A DNA stretch of 64,000 nucleotides from Thysanoteuthis rhombus (taxonomy: Eukaryota > Mollusca > Cephalopoda > Oegopsida > Thysanoteuthidae). Shown one piece after another: positions 9,201-19,418 of the stretch. Numbering within the stretch: position 1 is the first letter of the stretch; each line of letters opens with the position of its first letter. The notes below the pieces were generated by a model. That model had not been told where the DNA came from, searched no databases, and saw nothing but the letters and a program-made list of their open reading frames with translations. The DNA is taken from contig OY735233.1 in the NCBI GenBank assembly GCA_963457665.1, forward strand, positions 22,589,928 to 22,653,927, written 5' to 3'. A program made the position numbers and the translations under genes.

Positions 9201-9725
9201 ATCCACCAGGTCAAGCCTGTTGATCAAATCCCGAAACGGAATCACGTCACCATTGTTAGTTCCCTTATTTACCCCTCGGTCTATATCGGGATCAAGGACG
9301 GCATTCCAATCACCCGCTAACACTAGCCGTCTCGACGGAACTACGAACTGATCGATCCGCCGAAAGAAATCGACTCGCTCTCTCTGGCCGTTGGGCGCAT
9401 AAACCCCAATCAAACGAAAAGACTCACCTCTTATGGTAACATCAACGACGCACAATCTGCCCGCCGGATCTGCATACACAAGGGAACACATCGCATTCAA
9501 AGAATGGCTTATTAGCCAAGAGACACCTCTGGAGCGGCAATCAAAGTATGCTGAAAAGAGACGAAAATCTCGAGACAGCACCCTCTCATTGTCGCTCGAA
9601 ATAAAATGAGTCTCCTGTAAACAACAAATACTCACGTCGAGGTGCCGGAGGAGACGACAGAGTCTAGCTCTTCTCGACTCATTCCGGCAACCACGACCAT
9701 TCAGACTTGCTAAATAGAGAGCCAT
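6276..9725 (-). CDS. U2 ORF2, endonuclease/RT with altered RT motif
   Basis: This complete 1149-residue copy is identical to the U3 protein except at residue 647, where Pro becomes Ser (CCA to TCA). The RT motif RQGCPLSP thus reads RQGCSLSP. This segment is among the most conserved in LINE reverse transcriptases and lies close to the template and incoming nucleotide, so activity may be reduced; that is inference. The YVDD active site (687-690), Asp585 and all endonuclease residues are unchanged. Confidence 0.94.
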   Translation of the reverse strand: MALYLASLNGRGCRNESRRARLCRLLRHLDVSICCLQETHFISSDNERVLSRDFRLFSAYFDCRSRGVSWLISHSLNAMCSLVYADPAGRLCVVDVTIRGESFRLIGVYAPNGQRERVDFFRRIDQFVVPSRRLVLAGDWNAVLDPDIDRGVNKGTNNGDVIPFRDLINRLDLVDKFRNEHPRQVVWTWTGSGTSSSVQLSSYIDRVLARRVDHKFLECPSFHSVPFSDHRLVRVRLNLGIAKPFKSGYWKFNTSLMDVEDFRDQLTSLIQRELTGAILGNKFWGNLKNKIRSFAADYSRRLNLVRLAAQKALEDRIERAVEGGDSSQVKIAKAELASLHAKKDQALVVRSRLKRMSPEATNMADELRLEEIRSASSRHISSVTSPDGRLVTTNEGICEVFRANFQELFTREARLNSAQFDAYLADFPRLEVTEAAGCEGPITEDEIREALKSIEKEKTPGIDGLPYEVYLRLSPIFVHLLALIFNHWLKQGGIPSRFTRGVVKLLCKDKDGGDGVDNFRPITLLNTELKILAKVLANRLQTVLESLIGPEQTCSVKGRTIQDNLHTVRTIIEKVDNGAALIKLDQSKAFDRVDHRFLESVLSAAGFGEIFRSWIRLLYASPSSVVEVNGVRSKDFQLSRSVRQGCSLSPMLYILALEPFLRKVKANPVLRGLTLPGGHTPVKYTAYVDDITLLVTSSAEIREISVEIQRYETVTGAKANCGKSEGLLLDSWRGRSLPGPFAWTEGPCKILGVWFGPDLQLEKNWSGVLEKVEKAVNLWTRRKLSFKGRAEVCVSHIYPLILYRLSVLPLPCTDRRKLEVAMFRLLWGHRHPMVSRKICQLQPAEGGLGMPNIVARQHTLRLTFLGRMCTQEEQNGEFWKEDARKAFPALRNVHSDDGGEARRRPRAECSFYRECRHALRVFSRVKVCLNDTQSLSRRALYRVIVRGSVRDEMIEGIGLTRAEIRSIWPWTPGLRCLNNNEASLTWLVIRNALWVGKRLFAAGLVDSPECIRCGEMEESIEHAFFHCSVVHPLCKLVEGYMVRIIRARFFALDASVVCSNVFPSLEKDAHIVLMCLLGVMRMVIWTTRQKGFHEGEHFTPEQLIAFFGHQLKVKIRVERERLPWSEFNGRWVRVARLCRVKGAELEWFF

Positions 9726-9734
9726 CTTGTTAAA

Positions 9735-11963
9735 CTATTGGTGTTGCAGTCCAGACAAGAACATAGCCGGTGATAGCACACCGACAGCGGGTCCCATAGG
9801 ATCTGTGCCCATCTCAGTTTTGATAGTGCTATCCAGGGACACGCCGCCGACGTGCCTAGGGAACGTTAGCTTAACTGCTCTATAAAGGGAGGGGTGCATG
9901 AAAACAGGGACCCTCCCTGAGCAAAAGTTTTTCAGTTTGTGGAGGTCTGGATGATGCCAGACAGCCAGCGGTGATGACATTTTAAATGCTGAATTCGCCT
10001 CTTTTAACATGTCCCACACCTGCCGTGAGGTGTCACCGACCCGGACCACAGTCAGTACTTTCTTTAGCCCTGGGAACAAGGTAGGGTCCTCCACATCACG
10101 TCTTCCGGGTTCGACGAACCGGAAGTTGTGGAGGACCTTTAAATCCCTCAGGGCCTGCTGCTGGAGCTTGGTTTTTTCGAGAATGTCCGGGTCGACACGG
10201 CAGATGTGGACCCCTCTCTTGTGTCTAGTTTTCTTTTCTTTTTTGGTGGGCTCGCCGGTATCACCCCCGGCTGGGCTTCTCGGCCTCTTTTGTGAGGCCG
10301 ATTGTGTAGGTGACATGGGTGTGCTTGTTGTTGTTGTTGCTGATGTTGGTGTTGTTGCTGGTGTTGTTGCTGGTGATGCTGACGGTGTTATTTTTGGGGA
10401 AGGTTTTGGTGTGGCTGCTGGTGTTGTTGTTGTAGAGGGAGGAATCATAATCAATGGCGGAGGCGGCGGCGGAGGTAGCGGTGATGTGGGCGGTAATGGT
10501 GGTGTAGGGGATAGTATTTGTTTTTCAGGAGTTTTCAGGGGGGTAGATTTTTTTTTCAATATAGTTAGTTTTGGTTTTTCTGGGGTTGATTTTTTTGTGG
10601 GTGGACTTTGTAATGTTTTGGGGGAGGGCGGAGGGGTAACCCTCCCTGCTGGCTGCCTGGACTTTAGCTGCTGGAGTAGTGCCGCCGCCTTTTCCTTCCC
10701 TATTCGTCCCGGACTAGCGTAACCCCCCACTCTAGCCCGTTCCGCATAAGACTGCGGGGTCTCTCCTTGGGGACTGTCGGTGTCGGTTCGCATTGGGATA
10801 TGTGGCAACAGGGGTACCTCTATTTGGGCCTTCTTCCCACTACGACCTACTACCTGCCACTCCCCCTCCGTCTTCTCTTTTTGTGTCACCACCTTTGGTG
10901 ACGGAGTCGACGGTTTAGGTGAGGGGAGACTTTTACCTCTCCCGGCATCTGACTGGATTCCTCCAGTCATGGCAGTAGGCGAGACTACGGGAGCCTCCTT
11001 TTGGGCGGTAACAGAAACTAAGTGGGAAGGGTCTTGCGTCAGGCTGGACGGTTTTTTTTTGCAGATAGCGGCGAGGTGACCAGCCTCCCCGCATATCCAG
11101 CAGACTGGCCTCCTACCTTTGACGATAAGAGGCAGTCGCCTCCGACCACCTATGTCCAAATAGTTGGGAATGGCCAGGAACGCCTTCCTGTCGATCATCA
11201 GATCAAAACGCCACTCCCCACGCATCGTGTCGAAGTCAACCGAGACAATTTCTCCGTATTTCAGGAGAAAAGCCCCGATATGTTCCCCGAGCACGAAGCT
11301 GGGCACCTCATGTGCAATTACCCGGGTCCTTCTCCGGCCGAGATACTCAACACGAATGTAATGCTCCTTTGTTTGGAGCTCTCGGCGCAGGAGATCTGAA
11401 CAGTCCTGTTCAGTGGGCAACAACACGTCCCACATCGCAAAGCCATCGCCTTTTACAACTTGTTTGGCTTTGATTCCCAAGCTTGCCAGTGCTTTCAACA
11501 CTATGTCTTTATTTGACCGGACAATTCGGTTTGACTTCTTGTCGACCAAAAAGACGGACACCATTTTTTTCTCAATGTCTTTCAATTCGACCAAGTCCAC
11601 CAGTAAGCCATCCTCTTTTACGAGGTGACTGTATGTCTGGCAACGCTTGACGAATTCCGCCACATTGACTGCACTAATTACGGGAGGGGATGACCAAACG
11701 TTAGGAGAGTCCCCACTTGTCTTTTCTTGTTGTTGTTGTTGTTGTCCCGCCGGAATCGGCGAGTCAGTATTTTCCCCCTTCCCTTCATGGACGGGGGATT
11801 TTTTCATGTCTGTGTTCTTTTCAGGTGTGCTGTTTGTCTGTGTTTTTTTTGTTCTGTCATGTTTCTTTTTGTTCTTCTTCCCTATTTTAGGGGGTGTGGA
11901 TGTGCCCCCGCCCTCCCCCTTATCGGGGGAAGCAAACAAGGCCCTCCTGGCCTCGTCGGCCAT
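9735..11963 (-). CDS. U2 ORF1, CCHC zinc-knuckle protein
   Basis: This 742-residue copy has the same protein sequence as U1 ORF1. Only silent changes are visible, for example a T/G change near 10619 and an A/C change near 11199. It ends TAG followed by the 9-nt spacer TTTAACAAG before the ORF2 ATG, which places ORF2 in the same frame. Confidence 0.88.
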   Translation of the reverse strand: MADEARRALFASPDKGEGGGTSTPPKIGKKNKKKHDRTKKTQTNSTPEKNTDMKKSPVHEGKGENTDSPIPAGQQQQQQEKTSGDSPNVWSSPPVISAVNVAEFVKRCQTYSHLVKEDGLLVDLVELKDIEKKMVSVFLVDKKSNRIVRSNKDIVLKALASLGIKAKQVVKGDGFAMWDVLLPTEQDCSDLLRRELQTKEHYIRVEYLGRRRTRVIAHEVPSFVLGEHIGAFLLKYGEIVSVDFDTMRGEWRFDLMIDRKAFLAIPNYLDIGGRRRLPLIVKGRRPVCWICGEAGHLAAICKKKPSSLTQDPSHLVSVTAQKEAPVVSPTAMTGGIQSDAGRGKSLPSPKPSTPSPKVVTQKEKTEGEWQVVGRSGKKAQIEVPLLPHIPMRTDTDSPQGETPQSYAERARVGGYASPGRIGKEKAAALLQQLKSRQPAGRVTPPPSPKTLQSPPTKKSTPEKPKLTILKKKSTPLKTPEKQILSPTPPLPPTSPLPPPPPPPLIMIPPSTTTTPAATPKPSPKITPSASPATTPATTPTSATTTTSTPMSPTQSASQKRPRSPAGGDTGEPTKKEKKTRHKRGVHICRVDPDILEKTKLQQQALRDLKVLHNFRFVEPGRRDVEDPTLFPGLKKVLTVVRVGDTSRQVWDMLKEANSAFKMSSPLAVWHHPDLHKLKNFCSGRVPVFMHPSLYRAVKLTFPRHVGGVSLDSTIKTEMGTDPMGPAVGVLSPAMFLSGLQHQ

Positions 11964-12848
11964 GAAGGGAAACGAAAAAATACAAAACTGGACAACAAAA
12001 AAGGGGACTTATCTTGTAGGACTAGAGTTTCGGGGGGGTATAACTAGTCCGTAATCCGTTCACAGTGTTCTGGACCGAAGCAGCAAACTTGTCTGTAAAA
12101 AATAATCAAAAAAAATGTCAATAGCAGCAACAAAAAACACGTCAATCCTAGACTGAGGCGGGCCAAAATCCGATTAGGAATAGAGTTGATATTTATTTTC
12201 AAAAAAATTGAAAAATTTGACATAAAGTCGGAGGGGGGAGGGGTATGAGGTTTGGTCGATTCTATTCCTTATCTTATCTTAGCTAGTCTCATTCACTGAC
12301 CCAATCTCCCTATATACATCCATTCACCAAAACAACACATTTTTCCTGGTCTCTCTCATACTGCATTTACCATAACATCAGATTCTCTCTATGATGGAAA
12401 ACTACTCTAAACCCATATTTACAATTTTGTGTGTGTGGGGGGGAATAAAATTGTGATGAATATTTACAAATAAAAAATGAACCCCAATGATTGATATATA
12501 TTTACAAAAAAAAATAAAAAAGCGAAAACGAAATTAGTATGTGACCCCCCCACAAAAACCTAAAATGGCAGAACAGTAAGTTAACCAGACGAAAAATGGA
12601 TGTCTAGAGAAAAAAAAAAAAAAAAAAAAAACATCCTCTGGAAAACTTTACCTTCTGTCATCTAGAGGGGGAGGGGATGGGAATCGAAAAAAGCAAAGGA
12701 CAGAAAAAAAAAGGGGGGGCTGATGATCATTCACTCTCTAGCTAAGAAACTTTTGACTAACAGAAAAAGAAAATCTACTCTATCCTAACTTGGGCTGGGT
12801 TGACACGTTCGTATCAGTACTGCAAAATCCTTACTGACCAATAGATTT
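11964..12848 (-). other. Linker 2: U3 3' UTR and U2 5' UTR
   Basis: These 885 bp appear to be linker 1 with six fewer bases in the poly(T) tract. The junction is placed at 12190. Confidence 0.7.
12610..12631 (-). repeat. Poly(T) tract in sense, 22 nt
   Basis: A run of 22 A on the + strand in the U3 3' UTR, with the same flanks as in U2. Confidence 0.95.
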
Positions 12849-15800
12849 TCAAAAAAACCACTCTAATTCAGCACCTTTCACTCGACACAGTCGGGCAACT
12901 CTCACCCACCTTCCGTTGAATTCCGACCAAGGGAGCCTTTCCCTCTCGACCCTGATTTTGACTTTGAGCTGATGCCCAAAGAACGCAATCAGTTGTTCGG
13001 GAGTGAAATGCTCTCCTTCGTGGAACCCCTTCTGACGCGTCGTCCAAATCACCATTCGCATCACGCCAAGTAAGCACATTAGCACTATATGTGCGTCCTT
13101 TTCCAACGATGGGAACACATTGCTGCAGACAACACTGGCATCCAAGGCAAAAAACCGTGCCCTGATGATGCGAACCATGTAGCCTTCAACCAGCTTGCAC
13201 AGCGGATGCACCACGCTGCAGTGGAAGAAGGCGTGCTCAATAGACTCCTCCATTTCACCACAGCGTATGCACTCTGGTGAATCTACCAGACCCGCTGCAA
13301 AAAGCCGTTTGCCGACCCAGAGAGCATTCCGTATGACTAGCCAGGTGAGGGACGCCTCGTTGTTATTGAGGCACCTCAGTCCGGGCGTCCAAGGCCAGAT
13401 TGAGCGAATCTCCGCCCTCGTCAAACCGATCCCCTCGATCATTTCGTCTCGAACGGACCCCCTCACTATTACCCGATATAATGCCCTCCTCGACAACGAC
13501 TGGGTGTCGTTGAGGCATACCTTCACCCGAGAAAAAACTCGGAGAGCGTGTCGGCATTCTCGATAGAAAGAGCATTCCGCGCGGGGTCTACGGCGGGCCT
13601 CACCCCCGTCGTCGGAATGCACGTTTCTTAAGGCTGGGAAAGCCTTCCTGGCGTCTTCTTTCCAGAATTCGCCGTTCTGCTCTTCTTGCGTACACATCCG
13701 ACCTAAGAAAGTCAAGCGCAAGGTATGTTGCCGAGCTACGATGTTCGGCATTCCTAGGCCGCCTTCCGCAGGTTGGAGCTGACAGATCTTGCGAGATACC
13801 ATAGGGTGCCTGTGACCCCAGAGGAGTCGAAACATGGCAACTTCCAACTTTCGTCGGTCGGTACACGGAAGAGGGAGCACTGAAAGTCGGTAAAGGATAA
13901 GGGGGTAGATGTGAGAGACGCACACCTCGGCCCTACCCTTGAAGGAGAGCTTCCTCCGAGTCCACAGATTAACTGCTTTCTCTACCTTTTCCAGTACACC
14001 CGACCAATTTTTCTCCAACTGGAGGTCGGGACCGAACCAGACGCCGAGTATCTTGCACGGCCCTTCCGTCCAGGCAAAGGGACCAGGGAGAGAGCGCCCT
14101 CTCCACGAGTCCAGCAACAAGCCCTCAGACTTGCCGCAGTTGGCTTTGGCCCCTGTCACCGTCTCATACCTTTGGATCTCTACGCTGATTTCCCTGATCT
14201 CGGCACTGCTCGTTACAAGCAAAGTTATGTCATCAACGTAGGCGGTATACTTGACTGGCGTGTGACCACCAGGCAAGGTTAGCCCGCGCAGGACCGGGTT
14301 CGCCTTTACTTTGCGCAGGAAAGGTTCCAGCGCAAGAATGTACAGCATCGGCGAAAGTGGACAACCTTGACGAACTGATCTGGACAACTGAAAGTCTTTC
14401 GACCTCACTCCATTCACCTCCACCACCGAGCTGGGGGATGCATACAAGAGACGAATCCAGGAGCGAAAGATCTCACCGAAGCCAGCCGCGGATAAGACGG
14501 ACTCGAGAAAACGATGGTCGACCCTATCGAATGCTTTGGACTGATCTAATTTGATCAGCGCGGCTCCATTGTCGACTTTCTCAATGATCGTGCGCACCGT
14601 GTGCAGATTGTCTTGGATAGTCCGACCCTTTACAGAGCAAGTCTGCTCGGGGCCAATCAGACTCTCCAGCACAGTCTGCAGCCGGTTTGCGAGGACCTTG
14701 GCCAAAATCTTCAACTCTGTATTGAGCAGAGTTATGGGCCTGAAGTTATCTACCCCGTCCCCTCCATCTTTGTCCTTGCATAGCAATTTCACCACCCCTC
14801 TGGTAAAGCGGCTGGGAATGCCCCCCTGCTTTAGCCAGTGGTTAAAGATCAAAGCCAGCAAGTGAACGAAAATGGGCGACAGCCTCAAATACACTTCGTA
14901 AGGCAAACCATCGATCCCCGGTGTCTTCTCCTTCTCGATGCTCTTTAACGCTTCCCGGATTTCATCCTCTGTTATGGGCCCCTCGCACCCAGCTGCTTCA
15001 GTCACCTCAAGGCGAGGAAAGTCAGCTAAATAGGCGTCGAACTGAGCCGAATTCAGTCTAGCTTCCCTGGTGAATAGTTCCTGAAAATTGGCACGAAACA
15101 CCTCACAGATACCTTCGTTTGTGGTCACAAGTCGTCCGTCCGGCGATGTGACGCTGGAGATATGCCGACTAGACGCACTCCTAATTTCTTCTAGCCTCAG
15201 CTCATCGGCCATATTCGTTGCCTCGGGGGACATTCTTTTTAATCTAGATCTAACTACTAGAGCTTGATCCTTCTTGGCATGCAAGGAGGCCAACTCTGCC
15301 TTAGCTATCTTAACCTGGCTAGAGTCCCCTCCCTCCACCGCCCGCTCGATCCGATCTTCTAGTGCCTTTTGTGCCGCTAGTCTCACTAGGTTGAGTCGCC
15401 TACTGTAATCGGCAGCAAAAGACCTAATTTTGTTTTTGAGGTTCCCCCAGAATTTATTTCCCAGGATGGCCCCCGTCAGTTCCCGCTGGATTAGTGATGT
15501 TAGCTGGTCCCGAAAATCCTCCACATCCATGAGGGATGTGTTGAATTTCCAGTAACCAGACTTGAAGGGCTTAGCTATACCTAAATTCAATCGAACCCTT
15601 ACTAATCTATGGTCCGAAAAGGGGACGCTATGGAAACTTGGACACTCTAAAAACTTATGATCGACTCTTCTAGCTAAGACCCGATCGATGTAACTGGAAA
15701 GTTGCACCGAACTCGAGGTGCCACTACCAGTCCAAGTCCATACTACTTGGCGGGGGTGTTCGTTTCGGAATTTATCCACCAGGTCAAGCCTGTTGATCAA

Positions 15801-16298
15801 ATCCCGAAACGGAATCACGTCACCATTGTTAGTTCCCTTATTTACCCCTCGGTCTATATCGGGATCAAGGACGGCATTCCAATCACCCGCTAACACTAGC
15901 CGTCTCGACGGAACTACGAACTGATCGATCCGCCGAAAGAAATCGACTCGCTCTCTCTGGCCGTTGGGCGCATAAACCCCAATCAAACGAAAAGACTCAC
16001 CTCTTATGGTAACATCAACGACGCACAATCTGCCCGCCGGATCTGCATACACAAGGGAACACATCGCATTCAAAGAATGGCTTATTAGCCAAGAGACACC
16101 TCTGGAGCGGCAATCAAAGTATGCTGAAAAGAGACGAAAATCTCGAGACAGCACCCTCTCATTGTCGCTCGAAATAAAATGAGTCTCCTGTAAACAACAA
16201 ATACTCACGTCGAGGTGCCGGAGGAGACGACAGAGTCTAGCTCTTCTCGACTCATTCCGGCAACCACGACCATTCAGACTTGCTAAATAGAGAGCCAT
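12849..16298 (-). CDS. U3 ORF2, APE endonuclease/reverse transcriptase (reference copy)
   Basis: This 1149-residue protein should carry out target-primed reverse transcription in the nucleus. The N-terminal endonuclease/exonuclease/phosphatase domain (about 1-235) shows SLNGRG with Asn9, QETH with Glu38, GDWNAVLD with Asp139 and Asn141, and SDH with Asp229 and His230. The RT spans about 490-770: NFRPITLLN (518-526), KLDQSKAFD with Asp585, RQGCPLSP (643-650) and the catalytic YVDD (687-690), where many LINEs have FADD or YADD. After the thumb and linker comes the finger CX2CX8HX4C (Cys1010, Cys1013, His1022, Cys1027) typical of L1/Tx1 elements. There is no RNase H domain. Motif wording is most like the Tx1 clade. 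The ATG has A at -3 and G at +4, a strong context. It lies 9 nt after the ORF1 stop and ends Trp-Phe-Phe-TGA. Confidence 0.96.
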   Translation of the reverse strand: MALYLASLNGRGCRNESRRARLCRLLRHLDVSICCLQETHFISSDNERVLSRDFRLFSAYFDCRSRGVSWLISHSLNAMCSLVYADPAGRLCVVDVTIRGESFRLIGVYAPNGQRERVDFFRRIDQFVVPSRRLVLAGDWNAVLDPDIDRGVNKGTNNGDVIPFRDLINRLDLVDKFRNEHPRQVVWTWTGSGTSSSVQLSSYIDRVLARRVDHKFLECPSFHSVPFSDHRLVRVRLNLGIAKPFKSGYWKFNTSLMDVEDFRDQLTSLIQRELTGAILGNKFWGNLKNKIRSFAADYSRRLNLVRLAAQKALEDRIERAVEGGDSSQVKIAKAELASLHAKKDQALVVRSRLKRMSPEATNMADELRLEEIRSASSRHISSVTSPDGRLVTTNEGICEVFRANFQELFTREARLNSAQFDAYLADFPRLEVTEAAGCEGPITEDEIREALKSIEKEKTPGIDGLPYEVYLRLSPIFVHLLALIFNHWLKQGGIPSRFTRGVVKLLCKDKDGGDGVDNFRPITLLNTELKILAKVLANRLQTVLESLIGPEQTCSVKGRTIQDNLHTVRTIIEKVDNGAALIKLDQSKAFDRVDHRFLESVLSAAGFGEIFRSWIRLLYASPSSVVEVNGVRSKDFQLSRSVRQGCPLSPMLYILALEPFLRKVKANPVLRGLTLPGGHTPVKYTAYVDDITLLVTSSAEIREISVEIQRYETVTGAKANCGKSEGLLLDSWRGRSLPGPFAWTEGPCKILGVWFGPDLQLEKNWSGVLEKVEKAVNLWTRRKLSFKGRAEVCVSHIYPLILYRLSVLPLPCTDRRKLEVAMFRLLWGHRHPMVSRKICQLQPAEGGLGMPNIVARQHTLRLTFLGRMCTQEEQNGEFWKEDARKAFPALRNVHSDDGGEARRRPRAECSFYRECRHALRVFSRVKVCLNDTQSLSRRALYRVIVRGSVRDEMIEGIGLTRAEIRSIWPWTPGLRCLNNNEASLTWLVIRNALWVGKRLFAAGLVDSPECIRCGEMEESIEHAFFHCSVVHPLCKLVEGYMVRIIRARFFALDASVVCSNVFPSLEKDAHIVLMCLLGVMRMVIWTTRQKGFHEGEHFTPEQLIAFFGHQLKVKIRVERERLPWSEFNGRWVRVARLCRVKGAELEWFF

Positions 16299-16307
16299 CT
16301 TGTTAAA

Positions 16308-18533
16308 CTATTGGTGTTGCAGTCCAGACAAGAACATAGCCGGTGATAGCACACCGACAGCGGGTCCCATAGGATCTGTGCCCATCTCAGTTTTGATAGT
16401 GCTATCCAGGGACACGCCGCCGACGTGCCTAGGGAACGTTAGCTTAACTGCTCTATAAAGGGAGGGGTGCATGAAAACAGGGACCCTCCCTGAGCAAAAG
16501 TTTTTCAGTTTGTGGAGGTCTGGATGATGCCAGACAGCCAGCGGTGATGACATTTTAAATGCTGAATTCGCCTCTTTTAACATGTCCCACACCTGCCGTG
16601 AGGTGTCACCGACCCGGACCACAGTCAGTACTTTCTTTAGCCCTGGGAACAAGGTAGGGTCCTCCACATCACGTCTTCCGGGTTCGACGAACCGGAAGTT
16701 GTGGAGGACCTTTAAATCCCTCAGGGCCTGCTGCTGGAGCTTGGTTTTTTCGAGAATGTCCGGGTCGACACGGCAGATGTGGACCCCTCTCTTGTGTCTA
16801 GTTTTCTTTTCTTTTTTGGTGGGCTCGCCGGTATCACCCCCGGCTGGGCTTCTCGGCCTCTTTTGTGAGGCCGATTGTGTAGGTGACATGGGTGTGCTTG
16901 TTGTTGTTGTTGCTGATGTTGGTGTTGTTGCTGGTGTTGTTGCTGGTGATGCTGACGGTGTTATTTTTGGGGAAGGTTTTGGTGTGGCTGCTGGTGTTGT
17001 TGTTGTAGAGGGAGGAATCATAATCAATGGCGGAGGCGGCGGCGGAGGTAGCGGTGATGTGGGCGGTAATGGTGGTGTAGGGGATAGTATTTGTTTTTCA
17101 GGAGTTTTCAGGGGGGTAGATTTTTTTTTCAATATAGTTAGTTTTGGTTTTTCTGGGGTTGATTTTTTTGTGGGTGGACTTTGTAATGTTTTTGGGGAGG
17201 GCGGAGGGGTAACCCTCCCTGCTGGCTGCCTGGACTTTAGCTGCTGGAGTAGTGCCGCCGCCTTTTCCTTCCCTATTCGTCCCGGACTAGCGTAACCCCC
17301 CACTCTAGCCCGTTCCGCATAAGACTGCGGGGTCTCTCCTTGGGGACTGTCGGTGTCGGTTCGCATTGGGATATGTGGCAACAGGGGTACCTCTATTTGG
17401 GCCTTCTTCCCACTACGACCTACTACCTGCCACTCCCCCTCCGTCTTCTCTTTTTGTGTCACCACCTTTGGTGACGGAGTCGACGGTTTAGGTGAGGGGA
17501 GACTTTTACCTCTCCCGGCATCTGACTGGATTCCTCCAGTCATGGCAGTAGGCGAGACTACGGGAGCCTCCTTTTGGGCGGTAACAGAAACTAAGTGGGA
17601 AGGGTCTTGCGTCAGGCTGGACGGTTTTTTTTTGCAGATAGCGGCGAGGTGACCAGCCTCCCCGCATATCCAGCAGACTGGCCTCCTACCTTTGACGATA
17701 AGAGGCAGTCGCCTCCGACCACCTATGTCCAAATAGTTGGGAATGGCCAGGAACGCCTTCCTGTCGATCATAAGATCAAAACGCCACTCCCCACGCATCG
17801 TGTCGAAGTCAACCGAGACAATTTCTCCGTATTTCAGGAGAAAAGCCCCGATATGTTCCCCGAGCACGAAGCTGGGCACCTCATGTGCAATTACCCGGGT
17901 CCTTCTCCGGCCGAGATACTCAACACGAATGTAATGCTCCTTTGTTTGGAGCTCTCGGCGCAGGAGATCTGAACAGTCCTGTTCAGTGGGCAACAACACG
18001 TCCCACATCGCAAAGCCATCGCCTTTTACAACTTGTTTGGCTTTGATTCCCAAGCTTGCCAGTGCTTTCAACACTATGTCTTTATTTGACCGGACAATTC
18101 GGTTTGACTTCTTGTCGACCAAAAAGACGGACACCATTTTTTTCTCAATGTCTTTCAATTCGACCAAGTCCACCAGTAAGCCATCCTCTTTTACGAGGTG
18201 ACTGTATGTCTGGCAACGCTTGACGAATTCCGCCACATTGACTGCACTAATTACGGGAGGGGATGACCAAACGTTAGGAGAGTCCCCACTTGTCTTTTCT
18301 TGTTGTTGTTGTTGTCCCGCCGGAATCGGCGAGTCAGTATTTTCCCCCTTCCCTTCATGGACGGGGGATTTTTTCATGTCTGTGTTCTTTTCAGGTGTGC
18401 TGTTTGTCTGTGTTTTTTTTGTTCTGTCATGTTTCTTTTTGTTCTTCTTCCCTATTTTAGGGGGTGTGGATGTGCCCCCGCCCTCCCCCTTATCGGGGGA
18501 AGCAAACAAGGCCCTCCTGGCCTCGTCGGCCAT
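16308..18533 (-). CDS. U3 ORF1, CCHC zinc-knuckle protein (poly-Q 5)
   Basis: This copy has 741 residues. It is identical to U1 ORF1 except that one Gln codon is missing from the run at 74-79, a unit-length change in a CAA microsatellite. The zinc knuckle and C-terminal domain are unchanged. Confidence 0.88.
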   Translation of the reverse strand: MADEARRALFASPDKGEGGGTSTPPKIGKKNKKKHDRTKKTQTNSTPEKNTDMKKSPVHEGKGENTDSPIPAGQQQQQEKTSGDSPNVWSSPPVISAVNVAEFVKRCQTYSHLVKEDGLLVDLVELKDIEKKMVSVFLVDKKSNRIVRSNKDIVLKALASLGIKAKQVVKGDGFAMWDVLLPTEQDCSDLLRRELQTKEHYIRVEYLGRRRTRVIAHEVPSFVLGEHIGAFLLKYGEIVSVDFDTMRGEWRFDLMIDRKAFLAIPNYLDIGGRRRLPLIVKGRRPVCWICGEAGHLAAICKKKPSSLTQDPSHLVSVTAQKEAPVVSPTAMTGGIQSDAGRGKSLPSPKPSTPSPKVVTQKEKTEGEWQVVGRSGKKAQIEVPLLPHIPMRTDTDSPQGETPQSYAERARVGGYASPGRIGKEKAAALLQQLKSRQPAGRVTPPPSPKTLQSPPTKKSTPEKPKLTILKKKSTPLKTPEKQILSPTPPLPPTSPLPPPPPPPLIMIPPSTTTTPAATPKPSPKITPSASPATTPATTPTSATTTTSTPMSPTQSASQKRPRSPAGGDTGEPTKKEKKTRHKRGVHICRVDPDILEKTKLQQQALRDLKVLHNFRFVEPGRRDVEDPTLFPGLKKVLTVVRVGDTSRQVWDMLKEANSAFKMSSPLAVWHHPDLHKLKNFCSGRVPVFMHPSLYRAVKLTFPRHVGGVSLDSTIKTEMGTDPMGPAVGVLSPAMFLSGLQHQ

Positions 18534-19418
18534 GAAGGGAAACGAAAAAATACAAAACTGGACAACAAAAAAGGGGACTTATCTTGTAGGACTAGAGTTT
18601 CGGGGGGGTATAACTAGTCCGTAATCCGTTCACAGTGTTCTGGACCGAAGCAGCAAACTTGTCTGTAAAAAATAATCAAAAAAAATGTCAATAGCAGCAA
18701 CAAAAAACACGTCAATCCTAGACTGAGGCGGGCCAAAATCCGATTAGGAATAGAGTTGATATTTATTTTCAAAAAAATTGAAAAATTTGACATAAAGTCG
18801 GAGGGGGGAGGGGTATGAGGTTTGGTCGATTCTATTCCTTATCTTATCTTAGCTAGTCTCATTCACTGACCCAATCTCCCTATATACATCCATTCACCAA
18901 AACAACACATTTTTCCTGGTCTCTCTCATACTGCATTTACCATAACATCAGATTCTCTCTATGATGGAAAACTACTCTAAACCCATATTTACAATTTTGT
19001 GTGTGTGGGGGGGAATAAAATTGTGATGAATATTTACAAATAAAAAATGAACCCCAATGATTGATATATATTTACAAAAAAAAATAAAAAAGCGAAAACG
19101 AAATTAGTATGTGACCCCCCCACAAAAACCTAAAATGGCAGAACAGTAAGTTAACCAGACGAAAAATGGATGTCTAGAGAAAAAAAAAAAAAAAAAAAAA
19201 ACATCCTCTGGAAAACTTTACCTTCTGTCATCTAGAGGGGGAGGGGATGGGAATCGAAAAAAGCAAAGGACAGAAAAAAAAAGGGGGGGCTGATGATCAT
19301 TCACTCTCTAGCTAAGAAACTTTTGACTAACAGAAAAAGAAAATCTACTCTATCCTAACTTGGGCTGGGTTGACACGTTCGTATCAGTACTGCAAAATCC
19401 TTACTGACCAATAGATTT
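18534..19418 (-). other. Linker 3: U4 3' UTR and U3 5' UTR
   Basis: These 885 bp have the same length and tract length as linker 2, and all visible markers are haplotype A. The junction is placed at 18760. Confidence 0.7.
19180..19201 (-). repeat. Poly(T) tract in sense, 22 nt
   Basis: A run of 22 A on the + strand in the U4 3' UTR. Confidence 0.95.

Larger units (their letters stand above)
5611..12189 (-). mobile_element. LINE unit U2 (haplotype A, complete)
   Basis: This unit is 6579 bp using the proposed junction (start of + TATTTATT in each linker). The 3' UTR is 5611-6275, ORF2 6276-9725, ORF1 9735-11963 and 5' UTR 11964-12189. It is the only unit with a changed residue in the RT motif RQGCPLSP. 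Confidence 0.88.
12190..18759 (-). mobile_element. LINE unit U3 (haplotype A, complete)
   Basis: This unit is 6570 bp. Its ORF2 matches the A consensus. ORF1 has five rather than six glutamine codons in the poly-Q run. Its linker poly(T) length equals that of the neighbouring A-type linker (22 nt). Confidence 0.88.
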